From: Acidobacteriota bacterium
GTDB lineage: Bacteria; Acidobacteriota; Blastocatellia; Pyrinomonadales; Pyrinomonadaceae
NCBI GenBank assembly: GCA_963169175.1
Contig: CAUJFK010000051.1
Coordinates: 1 to 27,804 of the forward strand
Direction: 5' to 3'
DNA: 27,804 bases
Shown here piece after piece: positions 20,323-27,804 of the stretch (the first letter of the stretch is position 1; each line of letters begins with the position of its first letter). Made by a program: the position numbers and the translations under genes. The notes beneath the pieces were generated by a model that saw only the letters and a program-made list of their open reading frames with translations, had not been told where the DNA came from and did not search any database.

Positions 20323-20877
20323 TCATTCTTCGGCAAGCCCGCAAATTTCCATTTCGGCCCTTTTGGCGATCTGGTCAAAATGCTCTTCCAGTGCAGGGTT
20401 GATGCCGCGAAGGCCCGCGACGACTGAAATGCCCCACTCGACATACTCACGCCGGCGTTGATCGTCCCAATCACTTGGAGGCCGTTCAAGAATGTCGGTT
20501 ATATTGCTGATCTTGTCGGCAAGCTTTACGAGCTTGGCACCGGGCGAAAGGTGCGGGGCATGTTCGACTTGAAGGCGTTTTCGTTGGTGTTTTGGAAGCA
20601 ATTTGTCATCGGTCACCTCCATTACGATGTCGGCAACAGCCGTTCCGAAGCGGGATTCGAGTTCGCTTTGCGTGGTCGCGGTGTCCTCAACGGTGTCGTG
20701 AAGAAGGGCGGCCGTAAGGATGTTGATATCATCAACGGCGCCGACCGAGATCAGGAGATTTGCGACTTCGAGCGGGTGGTTGATGTAAGGTTCGCCGTCC
20801 TTGCCTTTTCTTTTCTGCCCGGAGTGATTTCTTGCCGCGAACGCGGCCGCATCCAATAATCGTTTTTCGTTGTCCAT
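20323..20877 (-). CDS. Small HD-domain protein, MESH1/SpoT-hydrolase-like
   Basis: A 184-residue stand-alone HD phosphohydrolase. It resembles the (p)ppGpp hydrolase domain of SpoT and small alarmone hydrolases (MESH1): His34 in EPYINHPLEVANLL, His60-Asp61 with Glu64-Asp65 in LLHDTVEDTATT, and a later KLADKISNITDI with the conserved Asp. There is no synthetase, TGS or ACT domain. The likely reaction is manganese-dependent removal of the 3'-pyrophosphate from ppGpp; MESH1 enzymes also act on NADPH. The ATG at 20877 is preferred to a TTG two codons earlier. It stands between two intergenic gaps, transcribed away from the S55-type gene to its right or with it. Confidence 0.87.
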   Translation of the reverse strand: MDNEKRLLDAAAFAARNHSGQKRKGKDGEPYINHPLEVANLLISVGAVDDINILTAALLHDTVEDTATTQSELESRFGTAVADIVMEVTDDKLLPKHQRKRLQVEHAPHLSPGAKLVKLADKISNITDILERPPSDWDDQRRREYVEWGISVVAGLRGINPALEEHFDQIAKRAEMEICGLAEE

Positions 20878-20952
20878 CTTCAAGTATTGGCAGAAAATAA
20901 TACACAGGTCAAAGCGATATCACCCTGACCTTTGCCTTGTATGACCGGCCTG

Positions 20953-22836
20953 TTACTTGATCACTTCGATCGTTATCGATTGATGTCCGCTGATCAGAAA
21001 TTCCGCCGGCGGGACTTCGGTTTCGCTGACGACGGTCTGCACGACCGGTTTAATTCCGCCCGCCGTCCGTTCGTTGTTCAACGTTGCAAGCACCGAAGGC
21101 GGCAGGTTAGGCATTTCACTTGAACCGATAATGGCTCCCCGCGTCGTCCTGGCGGTCTGTACGTAAAGGCGGTCTGAGAGTTTTACGCGGTTGATGTTGC
21201 GGACAAGATCGGCCAGGTCGCTTGGAACAAACTGCTGCGCGGCCGAATCTTTTTGTATCGCAAAGCCGTCACCGACATTGATCGACAAGGGCCCGACCGG
21301 CGTATCCGACGGGATCTTGACCGGTATCCGCTGGACGAATATACGCCCAGACTGCGTTCGCGCATATGCCTGGACCTCCACCGTTTCACCGGCCGCGGCC
21401 TGTGTCCGGTCAACCGATATCCTTTGAAGCACACCCGTCCTACTGCCATCGACCGATGCCAAATTTACCTCAATGCCCGTAATATCCAGATCGGCGAAAT
21501 TGCTTTGCATCAGGGCCTGAACGGGTGCTGCAACGGCCGCGGCTGCAAGCTGGGTGGCAGCGCTTCCGGCAAACCGGCGATTCAGCTTAATAGATTCCTG
21601 CCCCTTCAACCTGATCTCGCCGGAAACCTCGACCATCGTATCGCCGAGGCTGCGTTCCCGAGCGATGATGGTGTTATATATCGACATATTGACGAGCAGC
21701 GGTGTTAGAAAATCATCGCGCGTTACCTCCACCTCGATCGTCTCCGACAGTCCGCGGCTGGTCCTTACATTCAATTTCACCGGCACCATTTTCGGGGCCT
21801 GGCCAAGGCTCCCGTAAACACCTGTTGCCCGGTCCTGCGTCATTGCACCGACCATTGCATCCGGCACGGCTATCTTGAATGAGTTATTCAGGTTAGGAAC
21901 AACGGTCACAACGTGCGATTCGGACATCGGCAGGTCCGACGTCCCCAGGCTGAGGAACGGGTGCCCAAACGCGTAGATCTTTTCGCCGTCGCGGAAGGTT
22001 ACCGTGCCGGCCGCGTTTATGCTGTAATCCCCGCGTGTCAGCTGCATCGAAACCGATGTGCCGCCAACCAGCGTTTTCTCGGTCGCTTTCTTTAGCGGTG
22101 TGATCGGTGCCGAACCGCCTGCCGTCGCTACCGGAAGCAGGCCTGCCTCCAGCAGCCGGGGCCCAAATACATCGAGTGTCTGCTGCGAAAATCCGGTAAA
22201 GGTGACCGGTGTGGCGATACGCTGAAACGATTGTCCCGCCACCGCCATCAGGGCCGAGTTAGGCGACATTCCTGAGGCAAGGCCGCTTGAGGCAAGTTTT
22301 GGCATTTCGACAGGAAAGGCCGATGCGGACAGCTCAGAAAATGAAAAGGCGCGACGTTCTGTTTTTGTTCTGCCTTCAAGGTCCACCTTTTGCTCGAACA
22401 TGGAGATCATCTGTTCGATAGGAGTTATCCCGCAGATCGGCTCTTTTGCAAAAGGAAAGCTGTATGAGATGGCACCGACCAATTTTCCATCGATATAAAC
22501 AGGCGAACCGGACATTCCGGCAAAAACGGCGGTTCGCTCGGCCTGGCCACCGCTTAGGCGGCCGATGATTAAGTCCTGTTTCGGCCCGACGCCGCCCGGA
22601 AGCACGCCTAATATCTCGACATTGAACGCTTCAGGCTCAGTTCCGTGAAAGACCGTCCATGCTGTGCCGCGCATGCCTTCTTTTACCGATGAGAGCGGCA
22701 AATAGCGGGCCGAACCCGTTGAGCCGCCGTTTGCAGCGGCGCTTGATGCGGCACCCTGGCCAAATGCGGCCGAAAAAAGTAACGGTAGAACGAGGCAGGC
22801 GGCGATCAATCTCACGTTTATCATTGTTAAAAACAT
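20953..22836 (-). CDS. Secreted SpoIVB-type (S55) peptidase domain protein
   Basis: A 627-residue protein with a signal peptide (MINVRLIAACLVLPLLFSAA, cleavage near residue 26). The S55 region follows: EGMRGTAWTVFHGTEPEAFN, then GRLSGGQAERTAVFAGMSGS with the candidate serine in GMSGSP (107-112), DGKLVGAISYSFPFAKEPIC, and a later YAFGHPFLSLG. S55 peptidases cut signalling proteins during sporulation in Bacillus, but non-sporulating bacteria carry longer relatives of unknown role, and this is such a case. The C-terminal half (about 350-627) is strand-rich, likely Ig-like domains for protein contact in the periplasm or outside the cell. The gene is divergent from the alpha/beta-hydrolase gene, with 125 nt between. 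Confidence 0.85.
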   Translation of the reverse strand: MFLTMINVRLIAACLVLPLLFSAAFGQGAASSAAANGGSTGSARYLPLSSVKEGMRGTAWTVFHGTEPEAFNVEILGVLPGGVGPKQDLIIGRLSGGQAERTAVFAGMSGSPVYIDGKLVGAISYSFPFAKEPICGITPIEQMISMFEQKVDLEGRTKTERRAFSFSELSASAFPVEMPKLASSGLASGMSPNSALMAVAGQSFQRIATPVTFTGFSQQTLDVFGPRLLEAGLLPVATAGGSAPITPLKKATEKTLVGGTSVSMQLTRGDYSINAAGTVTFRDGEKIYAFGHPFLSLGTSDLPMSESHVVTVVPNLNNSFKIAVPDAMVGAMTQDRATGVYGSLGQAPKMVPVKLNVRTSRGLSETIEVEVTRDDFLTPLLVNMSIYNTIIARERSLGDTMVEVSGEIRLKGQESIKLNRRFAGSAATQLAAAAVAAPVQALMQSNFADLDITGIEVNLASVDGSRTGVLQRISVDRTQAAAGETVEVQAYARTQSGRIFVQRIPVKIPSDTPVGPLSINVGDGFAIQKDSAAQQFVPSDLADLVRNINRVKLSDRLYVQTARTTRGAIIGSSEMPNLPPSVLATLNNERTAGGIKPVVQTVVSETEVPPAEFLISGHQSITIEVIK

Positions 22837-22961
22837 CTTTCAACTCAGCGGCGTTTATGGTATCATTTTGGTCGGCACATCTGAAGGTTTTTTCTTCGTC
22901 CGTACCTGTTAGACACGCATCCACCTTTTTCCGTTGCAATCTCCCTGGTTCATTCTGTCCT

Positions 22962-23957
22962 ATGGCAAAGTCTACCCGCCTTTTGAAGAGCTTTTACAAG
23001 CTGCTTTTCCCGATCGTACTTCTGCTCCTTGTTGCCGCGGGAGGTGCCTCTGTGTATCTTACATACGAATCATCGCATCCTGTGAGGTCCGCATATCTTG
23101 TCACGCCTGACAGGTACGGCTGGCTAAGTGCCCGCGGTGCACAGGTGACCGACGAGACCTGGACAAATCGCGATGGTACATCTGCCCGCGGATGGCTTCT
23201 TCGAGGGTCGCAAGACGCGCCGGCGGTGATCCTTTTACATAAATACGGGGCCGACCGGTCACACGTTCTCAATCTTGGAGTCAAGCTGAATGAGGCAACG
23301 AACTTTACCGTTCTGATGCCCGACCAGCGCGGCCATGGCCCGAACCCGGCGGTCCCATACACATCATTTGGCGGATGCGAATCGACGGATACAACGGCCG
23401 CGATCGCGTTTTTGCATGGGCTAAAGAACGAGTCGCAGGCCGCGATAGTCGGTAAGGATATCGGGATCTATGGGCTTGAAATGGGATCGCTTGCGGCCCT
23501 GAATGCCGCCGCGGATGACGAAGCTGTAAAGGCGATCGTGCTTGATTCCGTACCAGCCGATTCGGACAGCCTAGTTGCGTCGGTCATTGACAGGCGCTTT
23601 CCGTTTGCGAGTTCTATTACTTCTCGCCTCGGGCAGCTCGGTTCATATGGGTATTTTTATGAGGGCTGCTATTCGCGTGTACCTGTTTGCGATTCAGCCA
23701 GGCGCGTTGCCAACCGCAAAGCATTGCTCCTCGCGGGAACGGATATCCCGGAATTTCAGGAGTCAACCTCCAAACTAAGCAAATGCTTTCCAAATTCGAC
23801 GACAACCCAGGCAAACACGGCGCTCAGCCCTTCCGGGTTCAGCGTCATAAACGGTTCAATACCTGTTTCCGAATCATACGACCAGCGGGTGATCGAGTTT
23901 TTCCGCACATCACTCGGTGAACCGATGATGGTCGCCGCGGAACCCGCACAGAATTGA
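22962..23957 (+). CDS. Membrane-anchored alpha/beta-hydrolase-fold protein, catalytic serine missing
   Basis: A 331-residue protein with one N-terminal membrane helix (about 12-35) and then an alpha/beta-hydrolase fold. PAVILLHKYGADRSHVLNLG and TVLMPDQRGHGPNPA are the strand-3/4 and oxyanion regions. The nucleophile elbow, normally G-x-S-x-G, reads Gly171-Leu-Glu173-Met-Gly175, so the serine is replaced by glutamate. The expected late histidine is also absent (INGSIPVSESYDQRV), although an acid position remains in LLLAGTDIPEF. I infer a binding or structural pseudo-hydrolase. I chose the ATG at 22962; earlier in-frame starts add about 100 unlikely residues. It is convergent with the LON-domain gene, 19 nt apart. 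Confidence 0.83.
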   Translation: MAKSTRLLKSFYKLLFPIVLLLLVAAGGASVYLTYESSHPVRSAYLVTPDRYGWLSARGAQVTDETWTNRDGTSARGWLLRGSQDAPAVILLHKYGADRSHVLNLGVKLNEATNFTVLMPDQRGHGPNPAVPYTSFGGCESTDTTAAIAFLHGLKNESQAAIVGKDIGIYGLEMGSLAALNAAADDEAVKAIVLDSVPADSDSLVASVIDRRFPFASSITSRLGQLGSYGYFYEGCYSRVPVCDSARRVANRKALLLAGTDIPEFQESTSKLSKCFPNSTTTQANTALSPSGFSVINGSIPVSESYDQRVIEFFRTSLGEPMMVAAEPAQN

Positions 23958-23976
23958 TCGACATTCGGCTCGAGAC

Positions 23977-24675
23977 CTAGAGATCTATTTTCGATTTTGA
24001 GTGCCCGTTGTGTTGGGCTACCTTGTGGATAGCCGCGCTTTCTTCCATTCGGCCGACGGCTGACCTGAGAATGTCCCGGAGCCTGTCAAACCGGTCCAGC
24101 GTGCTTTCCAGCTTGAGCAGGCCGTATTTTACTTCGTTATCAAAACTGAAGGCGGCCGACACTGCAAACGAGAGCCGTTCCGGGTCAGACCGCTGGAGTT
24201 CGGGAAATTGGCCGCGGCTGCCGCTTAGGTCAAATGCGGCACGCGCAACGCGTTCGAAAAGGCCGAATATTTCTTCAGCGGCCGTCGCGAGGGCGGTCTC
24301 ATCTTCTTTTGCATACTCTAAAAATTCGACCGCGGCCGTCAGATACGGTTTTCCGAGATCGACGAATTCCAAAATTCGGTAGCGAATAACACCGAGAGTT
24401 TTGATGTTCGAACGTCCATCCGGCACCGGCTGCACCTCATGGACCTCGGCGACGCAGCCGATCGAGCCTATCTCTGGCCGGTCAAGGCCGGCCGTGTCAG
24501 TCTCAAGCAGTGAAATCCCGAACATCTTGTGTTCCTGCTCGATGTCCGTGAGCATCTGCTTATATCTTGGTTCAAAGATATGAAGCGGAAGCAGCTCGCC
24601 GGGCAAAAGGACAAGCGGGAGCGGAAACACCGGAATATGTTTCAGAGATTCAACTTTCTGTGCAGCGTCTGACAT
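23977..24675 (-). CDS. LON peptidase substrate-binding domain protein
   Basis: A 232-residue protein corresponding to the N-terminal substrate-recognition domain of Lon, without ATPase or protease domains. The opening IPVFPLPLVLLPGELLPLHI then FEPRYKQMLTDIEQ is the family hallmark, followed by GCVAEVHEVQPVPDGRSNIK and a helical C-terminal part. Stand-alone versions are widespread and poorly characterised; they may bind misfolded proteins or peptides. It starts 9 nt after the SbcD-like gene and is probably co-transcribed with it. Confidence 0.88.
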   Translation of the reverse strand: MSDAAQKVESLKHIPVFPLPLVLLPGELLPLHIFEPRYKQMLTDIEQEHKMFGISLLETDTAGLDRPEIGSIGCVAEVHEVQPVPDGRSNIKTLGVIRYRILEFVDLGKPYLTAAVEFLEYAKEDETALATAAEEIFGLFERVARAAFDLSGSRGQFPELQRSDPERLSFAVSAAFSFDNEVKYGLLKLESTLDRFDRLRDILRSAVGRMEESAAIHKVAQHNGHSKSKIDL

Positions 24676-24684
24676 AGCGAGGGT

Positions 24685-26022
24685 TCAGGAAGTAGTGCCA
24701 GCCGCTGGCTCAGGCTGCAATGTGCTTGCTTGACCGGGCGTTTCATCGTCCGCCGTGATCGTCCTTTCATCCGGTGCATCGAGTTCTATGCCGATCAGGT
24801 CCGCAATCTTTTCCGGTGACTCGTCGCTCAGGGCCTGGCGTTTTACGCCCACTATCAGCCGGGCCATCTGCGCGCTTCTTGACTTAAAGCGGTTGTCCCG
24901 AAAAACAAGGTCTTCGATCACCCGGCGTTCACGCACGTCGCGGCCTGAATCTTCATCGAGATCTTCCGCGACCGCGTATTCGACCGGTGATGTGTGATTC
25001 TTTAATCGAACGTGCAGTGCTCCGATGATCTTTCGGGCTTCGTCGCGGATCTTTTGCAGCTCAAGCAGAGAGTTTGGAATGCCGAGCCTGCCCGCAAGCG
25101 TAATTTCGACTATTGGCTCCGGCTGCCCTTCTTCCGCACGTCGGCCCTGGTTGTTGACCATTTCCAAAACAGCATCGGTGATCTTCGCGGCATCGTCGAA
25201 ATGATCTACGTCGAACCGAAGCCGCTGAAATGGACGCTGATGATATTCATCAATATGCGTGGCATTGACGTTATTTGCCTCATCGACCTCGACCAGGTAC
25301 ACACCGCGCGTTTCGCGATATTCATTGATGCTCGTTACCTCGATCGATCCGGGATTGAACGCCCAGTTGTCGATCTCATAATTCATATGCGTATGGCCAA
25401 GGCCGACATACTCGGTCACCGCCTTTAACTCTTTCAGCGTTGCGACCGATATTGCGGGCATCGGGTGCGCTTGATGTCCTTCGACGTCGGTGTGCAGCAT
25501 CAGAATGTGAAAAGCCCCGTCACGGCGGTTCTCTCTTATGCCGTCAACCAGCATCGGTATCGCCCAGTTGGCCGCCGCGCCGTACCAGTGTGAGCCGAAT
25601 ATCCGAGCACGGCCGATGTCAATAAAACCGCCGCGTATTTCGTCCTTATTCCAGGGCCGATACACCATCCGGCCCTCGTCGTTTACCGGCTCAAGCAAAT
25701 AAAGCAGGTTCCAATTTGCCAGGCTTCGAAGCCAGCTGTACTCGCTGTCGGTGTGCTTCTGATCGTGGTTGCCTTCGATGGCGACGACCGGAATGCCGGC
25801 CTCTTTCATCATGTTCAGGCCCGCCACCGCATAGTTCATCGTCTCCGGCGGAACACTCCGTTTGTGAAAGAAATCGCCGCACATAATGACGAAATCCACG
25901 CTCTCATCAATTGCATATTTCCGAAGTACGTCGAACCACGCGTTAAAAAAATCGCGCGGGCTTTCGGGCAGATGATACCGCGTACAGCCCAAGTGCACAT
26001 CGGAAATATGCAGAAACTTCAT
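24685..26022 (-). CDS. SbcD/Mre11-like metallophosphoesterase
   Basis: A 445-residue calcineurin-like phosphoesterase. Metal-binding motifs: Asp8 and His10 (ISDVHLG), Asp50 (CGDFFH), Asn85-His86-Asp87 (EGNHD), and a late GHTH (about residue 214). The family includes the SbcD/Mre11 nuclease that processes DNA ends with SbcC/Rad50. The ATG at 26020-26022 gives MKFLHISDVHLG; a longer reading would extend into the intergenic repeat. The C-terminal 130 residues are acidic and repetitive in charge. No sbcC follows; a LON-domain gene does. The exact role in DNA repair is inferred from the family. Confidence 0.86.
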   Translation of the reverse strand: MKFLHISDVHLGCTRYHLPESPRDFFNAWFDVLRKYAIDESVDFVIMCGDFFHKRSVPPETMNYAVAGLNMMKEAGIPVVAIEGNHDQKHTDSEYSWLRSLANWNLLYLLEPVNDEGRMVYRPWNKDEIRGGFIDIGRARIFGSHWYGAAANWAIPMLVDGIRENRRDGAFHILMLHTDVEGHQAHPMPAISVATLKELKAVTEYVGLGHTHMNYEIDNWAFNPGSIEVTSINEYRETRGVYLVEVDEANNVNATHIDEYHQRPFQRLRFDVDHFDDAAKITDAVLEMVNNQGRRAEEGQPEPIVEITLAGRLGIPNSLLELQKIRDEARKIIGALHVRLKNHTSPVEYAVAEDLDEDSGRDVRERRVIEDLVFRDNRFKSRSAQMARLIVGVKRQALSDESPEKIADLIGIELDAPDERTITADDETPGQASTLQPEPAAGTTS

Positions 26023-26035
26023 TAGCCAGATTTTA

Positions 26036-26075
26036 CCACAGAGACACCGAGGCACAGAGGACATGCACAGACGAA
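26036..26075. repeat. CACAGAG-type intergenic repeat
   Basis: CCACAGAGACACCGAGGCAC then AGAGGACATGCACAG is a spaced repeat of ACAGAG/GCACAG words in the gap between the divergent SbcD-like and dehydrogenase genes. It resembles one arm of the inverted repeat at 2981-3074, but here I see no matching second arm. Confidence 0.55.
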
Positions 26076-26105
26076 GCCTGCTTGGCTGATATGCACAGTT
26101 GCGTG

Positions 26106-26114
26106 TGGTAAATT
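26106..26114 (+). promoter_or_regulatory. Putative extended -10 element of the dehydrogenase gene
   Basis: TGGTAAATT (TGn plus TAAATT, four of six to the -10 consensus) ends 7 nt before the ATG at 26122. A transcript from it would begin at or next to the start codon, that is, leaderless. No clear -35 is seen. Confidence 0.4.
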
Positions 26115-26121
26115 ACCTTTC

Positions 26122-26931
26122 ATGGACAAGACCGTATTGATCACTGGGGCATCGAGCGGCATTGGGCTGCATACTGCGAAGCTGTTTCAAACGAAGAACT
26201 GGAAAGTTGCGGCGACGATGCGTCAGCCTGAGAACGCTGACGAATTGCAGAGGATCGTAGATGTCGAATGTTTCCGTCTGGACGTGACCGATGTCGATTC
26301 GATCCGAGCGGCGATCGGGGCAACGCTCGAAAGGTTCGGCCGGATAGATGCGGTCGTCAATAACGCAGGTTATGGCTTGCTCGGGCCCTTCGAGGCCTCA
26401 TCCGATGAACAGATCCGGCGGCAATTCGAGGCCAATGTTTTTGGGACAATGAATGTTTGCCGCGAGATAATTCCGTATTTCCGAGAACGAAAGGGCGGGC
26501 ATATAGTCAACATCGCCTCAATGGGCGGGCGGACCGTTTTTCCGTTTTCGAGCGTTTACAATGCCACAAAATGGGCGGTCGAAGGATTTTCAGAGTCCCT
26601 GCAATATGAGCTTGATCCGTTCAACGTCCGACTGAAGATCATTGAGCCGGGCCCGATCAATACCGATTTTTACGGCCGCTCACAGGAAGTGGCGAGAAAG
26701 GGAAGCCTCTCGAGCTACGATCACTATGTTTCGCGATTCATATCGTTTATGAACAAGGCGGGCGGCGAGGCCCCGGATGGTTCGATCGTCGCGCAGGCGA
26801 TCTATGACGCTGTTACGGACGGATCGCGGAAGCTTCGCTATCCAGTGAACACCAAGGGCCTGCTTTTTCTTCGCAGCATTTTGCCAAGTTCCGCTTATCG
26901 GCTTGTAACAAAAACGATCTTCCTCAGATAG
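26122..26931 (+). CDS. Short-chain dehydrogenase/reductase
   Basis: A classical SDR of 269 residues with an NAD(P)-binding Rossmann fold. Cofactor motif TGASSGIG at 8-15, NNAG at 80-83, and catalytic Ser133, Tyr146 and Lys150 in the usual S...YxxxK spacing (IASMGG ... SSVYNATKWAVEGFSESL). Arg34 after the second strand (ATMR) suggests preference for NADPH. The PGPINTDFYGRS block follows as in many oxidoreductases of this group. The substrate cannot be told. It is convergent with the phosphatase gene, 7 nt apart. Confidence 0.92.
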   Translation: MDKTVLITGASSGIGLHTAKLFQTKNWKVAATMRQPENADELQRIVDVECFRLDVTDVDSIRAAIGATLERFGRIDAVVNNAGYGLLGPFEASSDEQIRRQFEANVFGTMNVCREIIPYFRERKGGHIVNIASMGGRTVFPFSSVYNATKWAVEGFSESLQYELDPFNVRLKIIEPGPINTDFYGRSQEVARKGSLSSYDHYVSRFISFMNKAGGEAPDGSIVAQAIYDAVTDGSRKLRYPVNTKGLLFLRSILPSSAYRLVTKTIFLR

Positions 26932-26938
26932 CGGCCGA

Positions 26939-27802
26939 TCACTTTGCGCTTGCCGCTGAAAGCCTGGAGCGGCCGAGTTCGCTCAGGATCGGTGCCAACT
27001 GATCGAGGATCTTGTCGTGGGCAACGCCATTTGAAGCGACAATGCCGTTGAGATTCAGCACGTTGTCGAGATCGTATCGAAACGTGTCGCCAAAAAGGTC
27101 GGTCACACGGCCGCCGGCTTCTTCAAGAATGATCTGTGGGCCGCAGGTGTCCCAAAATTTGGTCCTGTGCGAAAGATGGATGTACAGGTCACACGCTTGC
27201 TCGGCGATCATTCCTATTTTTACCCCGACCGAGCCTCGGCCAACCTCTTGTCTTAAGCCGAGGTCCTTTATTATCCGCGACATTTTCGGGCTTCGATGAT
27301 CGCGCGAGGCGGCAATATTCATTTGCGCAAGATCTGTATTGCCCGAAACATGCAGCCGTTCAGGCTCCGCATCGCCCCTGACCACAAAGGTACCGTCGCC
27401 TTTCGAGGCAAAGTACAAAATTTGATGGGCCGGAAGATAAACGACACCGATGATCGGACTGCCGCCTTCCGCAAGCCCGATCTGCACGGCAAAATCACCG
27501 TCTTTTTTAATGAATCCCGCGGTCCCGTCGATCGGGTCGATTATCCAAACACGGTCGCTGGCCAGGCGTTCTACCGACTTGTCCACCTCTTCCTCAGAAA
27601 GGATCGCGTCGTTGGGGAAAAGTTCGGCAAGGCCTTCGACAATGATGCGGCTCGCCTCGCGGTCTGCTTCCGTTACAGGCTCGGAGCGCTGGTCCAGCCC
27701 GATCTTGCTTTCGGAAATGATATCGAGTGCGTAATGTTCAAGAATGGCCGCTCCGGCCTTTCGAGCAATGGCAATGGCGGCTTCGAGTTCAGCTGATCGC
27801 AT
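26939..27802 (-). CDS. Inositol monophosphatase-family / CysQ-like phosphatase
   Basis: A 287-residue magnesium-dependent phosphatase of the FIG superfamily. Metal ligands are in ILSEEE (Glu70/71) and WIIDPIDGTAGF (Asp89, Asp92), with a later WDTCGPQIILEEAGG Asp. The sequence after DPIDGT (FIKKDGDFAVQIGL) is closer to 3'(2'),5'-bisphosphate nucleotidase CysQ, which clears PAP made during sulfate assimilation, than to classic inositol monophosphatase. The ATG at 27800-27802 is two bases from the window end, so a slightly longer N-terminus cannot be ruled out. No sulfate genes are adjacent. Confidence 0.88.
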   Translation of the reverse strand: MRSAELEAAIAIARKAGAAILEHYALDIISESKIGLDQRSEPVTEADREASRIIVEGLAELFPNDAILSEEEVDKSVERLASDRVWIIDPIDGTAGFIKKDGDFAVQIGLAEGGSPIIGVVYLPAHQILYFASKGDGTFVVRGDAEPERLHVSGNTDLAQMNIAASRDHRSPKMSRIIKDLGLRQEVGRGSVGVKIGMIAEQACDLYIHLSHRTKFWDTCGPQIILEEAGGRVTDLFGDTFRYDLDNVLNLNGIVASNGVAHDKILDQLAPILSELGRSRLSAASAK

Positions 27803-27804
27803 TA

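Noticed and set aside
1..27804. CRISPR array, prophage, or insertion sequence that would explain the repeats.
   Set aside because: No regularly spaced identical repeats, no transposase, integrase or phage structural gene was recognised on either strand.

Overview
The window looks like a chromosomal segment of a free-living, respiring bacterium. The gene set and style (split nuo genes, an S55/SpoIVB-type secreted protein, many degenerate intergenic repeats, scattered HicAB modules) suggest Acidobacteriota, perhaps the Blastocatellia/Pyrinomonadaceae group. This placement is an inference, and no rRNA or other marker in the window settles it. No prophage, insertion sequence, CRISPR array, tRNA or rRNA was recognised.

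Left half (1-13236, all on the minus strand): one long respiratory complex I operon, transcribed right to left from a sigma70-like promoter at 13208-13236. The order is nuoA-B-C-D, an 80-residue coiled-coil ORF, nuoE, a dead hicBA pair, a SnoaL-like gene, nuoF, a THX ribosomal protein gene, nuoG, hicB with a dead hicA, nuoH, nuoJ, nuoK, a dead hicBA pair, then nuoL running off the left edge. nuoM and nuoN presumably lie beyond the edge. nuoI, normally between nuoH and nuoJ, is absent; that gap holds a repeat-type inverted repeat instead. The three HicBA insertions each carry different inactivating lesions, while every recognised nuo frame is open.

Middle (13237-20322, mostly plus strand): an uncharacterised protein, thiS and thiG (thiamine thiazole synthesis), an apparently intact hicBA pair, a small membrane zinc-ribbon protein, a minus-strand pair encoding a cardiolipin-synthase-like PLD enzyme and an EEP-family phosphatase (like the clsB-ybhP pair of E. 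coli), then moaD, a stand-alone AbiEii-like nucleotidyltransferase, and moaE (molybdopterin synthase subunits flanking an unrelated gene).

Right part (20323-27802): a small HD alarmone-hydrolase-like protein, a secreted S55-type protein, a membrane-anchored alpha/beta-hydrolase-fold protein that has lost its catalytic serine, a LON-domain protein following an SbcD-like nuclease, a short-chain dehydrogenase, and an inositol monophosphatase/CysQ-like phosphatase.

The less ordinary content is (i) the set of decaying HicAB modules confined to gaps of the nuo operon, (ii) at least four kinds of intergenic repeat, one of which supplies the stop codons of two nuo genes, (iii) the missing nuoI, (iv) the THX gene inside the nuo operon, and (v) several genes whose -10-like elements sit only 7-13 nt before the start codon. 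I did not find a convincing new defence or biosynthetic system; most of the window is core metabolism.
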